From Streptomyces sp. HUAS 15-9 (lineage in GTDB: Bacteria > Actinomycetota > Actinomycetes > Streptomycetales > Streptomycetaceae): DNA of 64,000 bases. This document shows positions 56,497-64,000 of the stretch, piece by piece (position 1 is the stretch's first letter; each line of letters begins with the position of its first letter). Location: positions 5,766,001-5,830,000 of the forward strand of contig NZ_CP106798.1 of the NCBI RefSeq assembly GCF_025642155.1, written 5' to 3'. Below the pieces are notes generated by a model. The model had not been told where the DNA came from, ran no database searches, and worked only from the letters and a program-made list of their open reading frames with translations. The position numbers were made by a program, and so were the translations under genes.

Positions 56497-57808
56497 CTCC
56501 GGCCCCCTCCACCCCCGCCAGATCCTCCCGCGCCCGCCGCGTATGCGGATGCTCCACCCCCAGCACCCGCTCCCGCTCCGCCACCAGCTGCCGCAGCAGT
56601 GCCAGCGCCTCGTCCCGCATGCCCGTCAGGGCGAGATTGCGGGCCAGGATGTGCCGTGTCCGCAGGGTGTGCGGATGTTCCGCCCCCAGGACCCGGCCCC
56701 GGTCCGCGAGCAGAACCCTCAGCATGCCGATGGCATCCTCCCGGTGCCCCGCCTCGCCCAGGTTCACCGCGAGGAACTGCCGGGTGCGGAGCGTGTCCTC
56801 GTGGTCCGGGCCGAGCAGCCGCAGTTGGTCGGCGAGGAGCTGCCGGAGCAGCCCCGCGGCCCGCACCGGGGTGCCCGCGCCGCCCAGGCCGTGGGCGTAG
56901 GACTGGCGGGTGCGCAGGGTGTCGGCGTGCTCCGGGCCGAGGATCCGGGTCTGTTCGTCGAGGATCTTCTGGAGCTGCTCGGCCGCGCCCTGCCAGTCCC
57001 CGGCCTTGCCCTGCTCGACCGCGGCGATCTGCTGCCGGCGCAGTTCGGGTCCGGCGGTCGCGGCGAAGGCGCGGTTGATGGTGAGGGCGATCTCGTGCGC
57101 GGTTCCCGCGGCGCGGTTGAGCGGGATGGGCAGGCCCTCGGCCTCCATGACCGCCCGGAGCCGGCGGTAGAGGTCGTCGATCGTGAGCAGTTCCGGCCCG
57201 CCGACGACCCCCTCGCGCAGCAGCCGCATGAGGCGCCCGGAGAACGCGGTGTGCTCCTCCTCCGGCAGCGCGAGGGCGACCTGGTCGCGCTGCGCCGAGG
57301 TCAGTACGTAGGTGCCCGCCACCGCGAGCTGCCCGAGCCGCTCGGCGTCGCCGCCCCCGGCCAGGGAGTCGCCCAGGGCACGGCCGGAGAAGCAGCAGTC
57401 CAGGACGACCAGTTTGGTCCTGGCCGGACTGTCGAGCACGGCGTCGCGCAGCTTCTCGTACTCCAGGGAGTTGAACTCGGGCGCGGCCCACTCGCTGTCG
57501 GGCAGGGCCAGATGGAGAGCGTGGCGCCGGCCGCCGACCAGGCCGTGTCCGGCGTAGTGGACGAGGAGCAGGTCCTCCGCCTCGGCCACGGCCGCCCGCA
57601 ACCGTCCGCCCACGGTGCGCAGGTCGCCGTCGTCGAGCAGCACCGTGCAGTGGCTGTCCGGGACCAGCCCGTAGTACGGGTCGGTGAGGAGTGCGGCCAG
57701 GTCGGTGATGGTGCGGTGGACGGACGGGAGGTCGGGCAGGCCCGGGTCGGAGTACCGGCTCGCGCCGATCAGTACGACCCGGGAGCGGTGGGGCTCGGGA
57801 AGGCGCAC
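56489..57808 (-). CDS. Caspase-like (peptidase C14) protein with TPR repeats
   Basis: The 439-residue protein has a caspase/metacaspase domain (residues 8-245) with catalytic His88 in HYAGHG and Cys139 in VVLDCCFSGRALGD. The C-terminal 160 residues are kinesin-light-chain-type tetratricopeptide repeats (EHADTLRTRQSYAHGLGGAG, EHPHTLRTRHILARNLALTG). Such fusions are effectors in bacterial conflict systems, where proteolysis can stop the cell. It starts with GTG one base after the EACC1-like gene. Confidence 0.92.
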   Translation of the reverse strand: MRLPEPHRSRVVLIGASRYSDPGLPDLPSVHRTITDLAALLTDPYYGLVPDSHCTVLLDDGDLRTVGGRLRAAVAEAEDLLLVHYAGHGLVGGRRHALHLALPDSEWAAPEFNSLEYEKLRDAVLDSPARTKLVVLDCCFSGRALGDSLAGGGDAERLGQLAVAGTYVLTSAQRDQVALALPEEEHTAFSGRLMRLLREGVVGGPELLTIDDLYRRLRAVMEAEGLPIPLNRAAGTAHEIALTINRAFAATAGPELRRQQIAAVEQGKAGDWQGAAEQLQKILDEQTRILGPEHADTLRTRQSYAHGLGGAGTPVRAAGLLRQLLADQLRLLGPDHEDTLRTRQFLAVNLGEAGHREDAIGMLRVLLADRGRVLGAEHPHTLRTRHILARNLALTGMRDEALALLRQLVAERERVLGVEHPHTRRAREDLAGVEGAGDD

Positions 57809-57809
57809 G

Positions 57810-58184
57810 TCACTCCCGTACGTCCTGGTCCGGCCCCTCCTCCAGGATCCGCCGCAGCAGCCCTTCCAGGTCCTCGCCGCGCACCCGCTTGGCGTCGATC
57901 TCGACGCCGGAGCCGTCCGCGCGCCGTACCTCCAGGCGTACGTCGCTGCGGCGCGGCTGGGTGATCCAGGCGCGCAGGCAGGAGGCGAGCACGGTGAGCG
58001 GGCCGCCCGCGCCGAGGAGCACGGTCACCGTGTCGAGCGCGGTGCCCAGCTGCCCGGGCTCGGGTCCGGCGCCGTCGAGGCGGACCTTCCCGGCGAGCGC
58101 CGGCTCGCCCCTGAGCCAGTCCGTGAGGGACTCGGCGTCCGCGATCGGGTCCCGGCTCAGGACGGATATGCGTGCAGTCGCCAC
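57810..58184 (-). CDS. EACC1-like effector-associated component
   Basis: The 124-residue protein contains a hydrophobic helix (LTVLASCLRAWITQPRR) followed by strands SDVRLEVRRADGSGVEIDAK and a helix GEDLEGLLRRILEEG. This matches Effector-Associated Constant Component 1, described with caspase and other effectors in actinobacterial conflict systems. GTG 58184 is preceded by GGGGGAG, whereas ATG 58202 has no ribosome site. It is the first gene of the three-gene operon. Confidence 0.8.
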   Translation of the reverse strand: MATARISVLSRDPIADAESLTDWLRGEPALAGKVRLDGAGPEPGQLGTALDTVTVLLGAGGPLTVLASCLRAWITQPRRSDVRLEVRRADGSGVEIDAKRVRGEDLEGLLRRILEEGPDQDVRE

Positions 58185-58269
58185 GGCTCCCCCGGCTCTC
58201 ATCAAAGACCTTGACGGGCAACGCTGTTGAGAGACTTCAGTGTAGGGCCCGTGGGGCGGGAGGGGCCGG

Positions 58270-58668
58270 TCAGCGGGGGCGACGACGCGGACGTGTGAAG
58301 GTGCGGGCGACACAGGACGGGATCACCGCGCTCTCCTCGTGCGACCGGGCCCGGTAGGCGCTCGGGGTCTCACCGACCAGCTCCGTGAAGCGGGAGCTGA
58401 AGGAGCCGAGCGAGGTACAGCCGACGGCGAGGCAGACCTCCGTGACGCTGAGGTCGCCGCGGCGCAGCAGGGTCTTGGCCCGCTCGATACGACGGGTCAT
58501 CAGATAGCCGTACGGCGTCTCGCCGTACGCCTCGCGAAAGCTGCGCTGGAAGTGCCCCGGGGACATCAGCGCGGTACGCGCGAGCTCGGCGATGTCGAGC
58601 GGCTCGGCGTACTCGCGGTCCATACGGTCCCGGGCCCGCCGCAGCCGCACCAGATCCTCGATGCTCAC
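58270..58668 (-). CDS. AraC-family transcriptional regulator (DNA-binding domain only)
   Basis: The 132-residue protein is almost only an AraC double helix-turn-helix (PLDIAELARTALMSPGHFQR, LSVTEVCLAVGCTSLGSFSS, RFTELVGETPSAYR). Stand-alone AraC proteins of this size often act with a separate sensor. It lies 85 bp upstream of the caspase operon on the same strand, so control of that operon is possible but unproven. Confidence 0.9.
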   Translation of the reverse strand: MSIEDLVRLRRARDRMDREYAEPLDIAELARTALMSPGHFQRSFREAYGETPYGYLMTRRIERAKTLLRRGDLSVTEVCLAVGCTSLGSFSSRFTELVGETPSAYRARSHEESAVIPSCVARTFTRPRRRPR

Positions 58669-59039
58669 CCCTTCAGCTTCGCACAGGAGCCTCCGGCGGG
58701 GTCCCCCTGCTTTCGTGACGGACCCGACATCCGCCGGCGGACGGCGAAGGGGCCCGGCCGGGTCTTCGGCAGGGCCCCCTCACAACAGCTCCGGAAAACA
58801 GAGAGCCTGATACGGGATCAGGCCTTCTTCGTCTCCTAGTAATGGGCCAGGTTGGTGACCTGCGGGGATGTTTCCTGTGGGGCGCTGACCTGGCCTTTTG
58901 GTGATTGGTGGCGATGAGGTGCGACGGTCTTGAGTGGGTGTCTTGCGGACTGTGTGCGGACCGCGACCGTGCTCGACCTCGCCCGAGGTCGTGCGGTGGC
59001 CTGCCTCCCAGTGGGCGGTAGGCAGGCCACCGGGTCCGC
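58669..59039. other. Intergenic region, no gene recognised
   Basis: The 371 bp contain the upstream region of the AraC gene and the end of the small gene at 59040. No frame shows family features. A hairpin ending the small gene's transcript is at 58995-59031. Confidence 0.5.
58995..59031 (-). terminator. Hairpin after the small immunity-like gene
   Basis: GGTGGCCTGCC (58995-59005) pairs perfectly with GGCAGGCCACC (59021-59031). It lies 9 bp past the stop of the minus-strand gene at 59040. Confidence 0.75.
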
Positions 59040-59243
59040 TTACGGGATGGACTCAAGGAAGGGACGGCCGTGCTCGCGCATTGCCTGGCTGGCGTGCTCG
59101 TATTCGGTTTCGTCCTCGAGGAGGAGAGCCATGCGTGTCTCGGTGTTGTAGATGGTGCCGAGTCCGAGGTCGGATGTGATCACGACCCAGCCGTCCTCGG
59201 TGCCGTTCCACAAGTAGTCCAGGCTCTCGTGTTCGTCTGTCAT
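59040..59243 (-). CDS. Small acidic protein, possible immunity protein
   Basis: The 67-residue acidic protein starts MTDEHESLDYLWNGTEDGWV and ends AMREHGRPFLESIP. No family is recognised. Its ATG overlaps by 4 bp the stop of an upstream fragment, the layout of toxin-immunity pairs, and the RHS scraps nearby support that reading. It has its own downstream hairpin. A plain hypothetical protein is the alternative. Confidence 0.6.
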   Translation of the reverse strand: MTDEHESLDYLWNGTEDGWVVITSDLGLGTIYNTETRMALLLEDETEYEHASQAMREHGRPFLESIP

Positions 59244-59367
59244 GGCGCTATCCCGTGCTTCGTGAACGTGACGACCATGCCGCCGTTGCCGATCGGAATG
59301 ATCTGAGACGAGCGCATAGGAGAGCCCGCCTTTTCGAATGTGTCCAGGAGCTGTTCCGGAGACCAAC
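59240..59367 (-). pseudogene. C-terminal tail of a broken gene, possible orphan toxin tip
   Basis: One minus-strand frame reads GWSPEQLLDTFEKAGSPMRS, then QIIPIGNGGMVVTFTKHGIAP and stops inside the ATG of the small acidic gene (ATGA). It resembles the end of a larger protein whose upstream part is absent; just upstream a different frame carries a phosphatase scrap. The coupling suggests a toxin tail with its immunity gene, but the family is not recognised. Confidence 0.45.
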
Positions 59368-59475
59368 CGAGCCCTCGGGCAGCTCCAGCTCGGTCGCCTC
59401 GAAGGGCAGGCCGCCGACGCCGAGGGGCGAGCCAGCGGTCATCTCCACCAGGGCCGCGCTGCCATCGGCCCGTGT
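59368..59475 (-). pseudogene. SpoIIE/PP2C phosphatase fragment
   Basis: About 35 codons read RADGSAALVEMTAGSPLGVG and GLPFEATELELPEGS, the characteristic stretch before the YTDGL motif of SpoIIE-type phosphatases. The similarity stops at 59368. It has no start and is wedged between RHS-related scraps, so it is debris. Confidence 0.7.
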
Positions 59476-59482
59476 GCGTTAG

Positions 59483-59620
59483 TTAGTCAATGAGCCGGCC
59501 TTGTGCGTCGTACGTGTATGACCGCACTGTGCCGTCTGCGCCTGCCGCCCGCGATAGGTAGCCCTGGCTCGTGTAGGCATAGGTGATGCGGCTGTCGTCT
59601 GGGAGCGTGACGTATACGGC
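59483..59620 (-). pseudogene. Inverted RHS-repeat fragment
   Basis: The minus strand reads VTLPDDSRITYAYTSQGYLS and RAAGADGTVRSYTYDAQGRL followed by Ile-Asp and stop, two YD repeats of an RHS protein. It is cut at its 5' side by TAA at about 59621-59623, exactly where the rightward RHS frame begins. The two RHS pieces are therefore joined head to head. Confidence 0.8.
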
Positions 59621-62600
59621 TTAGGTTCCACAATCAACGGTGCTGGCCTGGCGTCTGTACCGGTCAATCAAACCTTTGGCGCCTCTTGTGGCTCGAATTC
59701 CGCAAGTGTGGCGAACTGCCAGAACCGGATTAACGGCGTTAATACGGCTACGGGGGCTTACAGTACCTCTGCGGTGGACGCTGAACTGGCGGGGGATGTT
59801 CCATCCGGGCTGGGCAGAAGCTACTCATCGAACAACAGCGGTACAGGCCCGCTTGGTTCCGGGTGGTCAGCGTCGTGGGATACATCTCTGTCCATCAGTG
59901 ATGCCGGTAATGTCACATTTCATGCGGAGGACGGCTCTAGTTACGCCTTTACCAAGACCGCATCGGGCGACTTCGAGGCACCCCCATCTGTGCATTCGAC
60001 CCTTCGCTCGACTGCTAGTGGCTACTCACTGGCCACCACAGACGGGCGCACCCTGGCCTACGACCTCGCGGGACGACCCCTTGCCGTCAAGGATAAGCAG
60101 GTGCGACAACTCACTTATGCCCATGACGACAGCGGGCGGCTGACTTCACTGACGAATGCGACAGGCCGACGAGCTGATTTCGCGTATGACGACAATGGGA
60201 AGCTTTCTCAGATTTCATTGTCTGACGGCCGACTCATCAAGTACGAATACAGTGGCGGGCGACTTGCCCGGGTGACTGGAGTCGACGGTAGAACCGTTTC
60301 CTACGGATACGATGCCAACGGCCTTCTCGACACCGTAACCGGGCCGGGCGGAGCCCTGGCAGTGCACAATACATACGACAGCAAAGGACGAGTGGGTAGC
60401 CAGGCGGACGCGCTGAGCAACACAACTCGCTATGCCTACAAAAACGGCGAGACCGATGTCACAGCACCCGACGGAGGGGTTCGGACAGACGTCTACAGTG
60501 GAAATGTACTCCTCACCCAGTACGACCCTTTCGGCAACAAGACGAACTACGCCTATAGCTTCAAGCTAGACCCGGTATCTGTCACCGACGTGCTGGGAAA
60601 TGCCGAAACCACCGGTATCGATCGGCTGGGGCGGGTAGTGAGCTTCATGACGCCCGACACCGCATTTCACTGGAGCTATCGGGGCACCGGGGATTTAGGA
60701 ACTTACTACAACGGAAACAGCAAGCCAAGCTCCTACACCTATGATGCGGGCCACCACCTCGCCACATCGGTGGATCCACTCGGCAAATCCACGGCATACA
60801 CGTACACGTCCCTTGGACAGCTGGAGACCGTCACCGATCCGCGCGGCAAGGTGACCAGGTTCGGCTACGACGACGCGGGCAACCAGACCTCGAAGACCCT
60901 TCCGGACGGCTCCCAGCAGACGTGGGGCTTCGACGCTGCAGGCCGTGACACAAGCGTGACCGACCCTCGCGGGAACGCTACCGGGGCGGATTCGGCGAAG
61001 TTCACGACGAAGTACGGCTACGACGACGCCGGCCGTCTGACGTCGACAACCGACACCAGGGGCAACACCACCCGCAACACCTACGACGATGCGGGAAACC
61101 TGGCGACAGTCACCGACGCTGCGGGCAAGACCACGAACTTCACCTATGACGCCGCGAACCGGCTCACAGACGTGAAGGATCCAACGGGCCACACGGTGCA
61201 CATGACGTACGACGCCATGGGCCACGTGGCCTCGCGCACCGACGCGACGGGCGCGAAGACGACCTACACCTACGACAAGGCGGGCCGCCTACTCACGATG
61301 ACGAGCCCTCGGGGCAACGTATCCGGTGCTGATGCCTCGAAGTACACGTGGAAGTACGGCTACGACAAGGTCGGCAACCAGACCACGGTCACCGACCCGC
61401 TCGGCAATACCACCAAGACCGACTACAACGCCGAGCATCGGCCGATCACGGTCACGGACCCGCTCGGGCATGCGCGCAAGACGGAGTACGACGGCGAGGG
61501 CAACGTCACCAAGACCACCGACGCGCTCGGCAAAACCACCGTCAACTCCTACGACGACAACAACCAACTGCACACCACCACAGACCGCGGCGGCAAGACG
61601 GTCAGCTACACCTACGACGACGCCGGTAACCTCGCCTCCGAGACGACGCCCCTGGGCAGCAAGACCACCTACGGCTACGACGACAACGGCCGCCTGACCA
61701 CCACGGTGGAGCCGCGCGGCAACGTCTCGGGCGCAGATCCCGCCCAGTACACCTGGACCACCGCCTACGACGCGGCTGGCCACGTCCTCAGCCAGAGTGA
61801 CCCCTACGGGAACAAGACGGTCACCAACGCCTACGACGGGGACGGCCGGCTGTCCGCCAGGACGGACGCGCTGGGCAACAAGACCGCCTACGAGTACGAC
61901 GAGCTGGGCCGCCTGAGCACGGTCACCGCCCCGGACGGTGGCACCACGCACCTCGGCTACGACGTGCTCGGCAACCTGACTTCCCGTAAGGATGCCAACG
62001 GCCACACCACCAACTACGGCTACGACGACACGGGTCGCCTGAACAAGATCACGGACCCGCTCGGCCGGGCCACCTCCTATGGCTACGACGTCGACGGCAA
62101 CCGCATCAGCACCACTAACGCCCGCGGCCAGAAGGTCACCAGCACCTACGACGCCCGCAACCTGCTGACCCAGACCACCTTCTCCGACGGCACACCGACC
62201 GTCACCAACACCTACGACACGGCCGGACAACCCAAGAGCATCAAGGATGGCACCGGCACCCGCACCGTCACCTACGACGATGAGGGACGGCCGCTGACCA
62301 TCACCTCACCCGGCGCCACGAACCCGTTCAAGTACGTCTACAACGACAACGGCACCCTCAAGAGCCGCACCTACCCCGACGGCCGTGCCATCAGCTACAG
62401 CTACGACAGTGACGGCCACATCCTCGGGCAGACCGCCGGTGGCAAGACCACCAACTACACCTGGGACGCGGGCGGCAACCTGCTGACCACCAAGCTGCCC
62501 ACCACCACTGCCGTCACCGAGGCCCGCACCTACGACCGCGCGGGGCGGCTCGCCTCGGTCTCCCAGGGCACCGGTGCCCGCTTCGTCGACCGTGACGCCA

Positions 62601-64000
62601 ACGGCCGCGTCACCAAGGACTACTTCAAGGACGCCACCACCACCGGCCTGGCCGACCGCTACGACTATGACGCGGTCGGCCGGATGACCCGCGCCTGCAC
62701 CGACGCCTCTGCCACCGTCTCCTGTCTGACCACCACCGGCGGCAGCACCTACCACTACGACCAGGTCGGCAACCTCACCAACAGCTCGACCCCGACCAGT
62801 ACCCGTACCAGCACCTACGACGACGCCGATCAGCTCTCCCGCAGCGTCGACGGGACTACCACCACCGACTACACCTACGACGCCGACGGCGACCTCACCA
62901 AAGACGCCTCCGGCAGCTACAGCTACGACCCACTCGGCCGCCTGAAGTCCGCCACCCTCGGCAGCGACGCCTACACTTTCGTCAACGACGCCGACGGCAA
63001 CCGCACCATCACCAACAAGAACGGCGCCCTGTCCCGCACCTCCCGCTGGGACGTCGTCAACCCCCTGGCGCAGATCGCCACCGACACCGGCAGCACCGGC
63101 GCGCTGATCGCCGACTACCAGTACAACCCCGACGGCATCGCCGAATCCCAAAACCGGTCCAACGGCACCTTCTACATGCGCCATGACCGGCAGAACTCCA
63201 TCACCGCGGTCTACGACGCAGCCGGCAAAGAGAACTACACCTATACCTACAGCGCCTGGGGTGTCTCCACCGCCAAGGCCAGCACCACCGACGGCCAGAC
63301 CAGCATCTTCGGCTACACAGGCCAGTACAAAGACCCCTACCTGACCGGTCGGCTCAACCTGCGCGAGCGCGGTTACGCCCCTGCCAACGGGCGCTTCACC
63401 ACCCCCGACCCCGAACCCGCTGCCAACGACAGCCCGAACCAGTCCCCGTACGCCTACGCCAACAACGACCCCATCAACCAGTCCGACCCCTCCGGCCGCT
63501 GCCCGCTGTGCGTCAGCGCCGGCATCGGAGCCGTCGTCGGCGCCGCCATCGAAGGGGGCATTTACGGCTGGCAGCACCGCAACGGCGGCTTCACCTGGGG
63601 CGGCTTCGGCCGGGCCGCCGGAGAAGGAGCTATCACCGGCGGCATCGCCGGAGCCCTCATGCCCGGCGCCGGCAACGCAGCCGTCGAAGCGCTCGGCCTC
63701 ACCGGCGGCCGCGCACTGGCCACCTCGACCGTCGTCAACGCCGCAGTCGGAGCGGGCTTCTCCTGGGCTGTCAACGAAGCCCACTGCCAGCCCACCACTC
63801 CCTGGGACCTGCTCATTGGCGCCGCCGGAGGCGGAAGCAGCAGCCTCCTCGGCCCCGCCTTCAGCTGGCTGAAGGGCAAGCTGTCTGGTACGCCCGCGAC
63901 CGTGCCCCCACGATTCGGTCCAGGGGCAGCACACGCCGGTGATCCCGCCGTCGCTGCCGATCCAGGCCCGCACCTCGCACTCGGGCTGCAGAATGTCTAC
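59621..64000 (+). CDS. RHS-repeat (WapA-like) polymorphic toxin, 5'-truncated, continuing past the window
   Basis: An uninterrupted frame of about 1,460 codons (phase of codon 59627-59629) reaches the right edge. It opens mid-protein (INGVNTATGAYSTSAVDAEL, SYSSNNSGTGPLGSGWSASW), which in relatives follows a secretion N-terminus missing here; the only open sequence upstream is antisense to the inverted fragment, and no start codon is convincing. Dozens of YD repeats follow (TYDDAGNLATVTDAAGKTT and the like), then the RHS core end (YTGQYKDPYLTGRLNLRERG, YAPANGRFTTPDPEP) and a Gly-rich hydrophobic pre-toxin segment from about 63510. The toxin tip lies outside. GC content and codon choice rise near 60800. 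Confidence 0.85.

Noticed and set aside
59558..59620. Start of the RHS protein within the open frame upstream of 59621
   Set aside because: The bases are antisense to the inverted RHS fragment and give no signal peptide and no convincing start codon, so this is read-through of a junction.
62306..63973. A 555-codon minus-strand frame rich in Gly/Val/Ala opposite the RHS gene
   Set aside because: It is the complement of the RHS repeats in high-GC DNA. Its composition is repetitive, no family motif is visible, and the plus strand reads clear RHS repeats throughout.

Overview
This 64 kb window is streptomycete chromosome. The GC content is very high, and many genes overlap by ATGA. The sigR-rsrA, das, nrdABS and sigH loci follow the order I remember from the central SCO52xx region of Streptomyces coelicolor, but the species differs because proteins, spacers and several insertions diverge. 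Names were given by reading motifs and from memory; no database was searched.

Left part (1-17.5 kb). The window opens inside hisN, followed by a minisatellite of about 33 bp units. Next come a TetR/SMR-exporter pair, an aroA-rsgA operon and an M50-like membrane peptidase. A nitrogen-oxide cassette follows: a hemerythrin-DUF2249 protein diverges from a cysteine-bearing HTH regulator, a polytopic membrane protein and a 901-residue fusion of membrane domain, cupredoxin and copper nitrite reductase. Then come an SRAP protein, a hydrolase, sigR-rsrA with its autoregulated promoter, paired HD-GYP membrane proteins and a TPR protein.

Middle (17.6-47.9 kb). Peptide deformylase precedes the albaflavenone pair (epi-isozizaene synthase and CYP170). 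The class Ia ribonucleotide reductase operon nrdABS follows, with a cobalamin riboswitch in its leader. The aminosugar regulon contains dasR, dasABCD, nagB and several DasR boxes. Beside nagB are two broken genes, a SIS-domain isomerase and a short-chain dehydrogenase, joined tail to tail. Further on are a PdtaS-like kinase, wblE, a lipid-kinase-like protein, sigH with its anti-sigma gene, a UBP zinc finger, a Na+/H+ antiporter, a PLP enzyme and an amidase.

Right part (48-64 kb, more accessory). A family 2B encapsulin shell gene is followed by what looks like a gutted polyprenyl synthase, in which only the disordered head and the extreme C-terminus remain. After a TetR/DHFR-like pair comes an ECF42-type sigma factor with its YCII/DGPF partner and a matching promoter. 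A compact minus-strand operon then encodes an EACC1-like protein, a caspase-TPR protein and a ClpC-like protein that has lost its Walker B residues, a likely conflict or cell-death system. The window ends in a rearranged RHS/polymorphic-toxin locus: a small immunity-like gene, a possible orphan toxin tail, a SpoIIE scrap, an inverted RHS scrap, and a 4.4 kb RHS frame that lacks its own N-terminus and runs off the edge.
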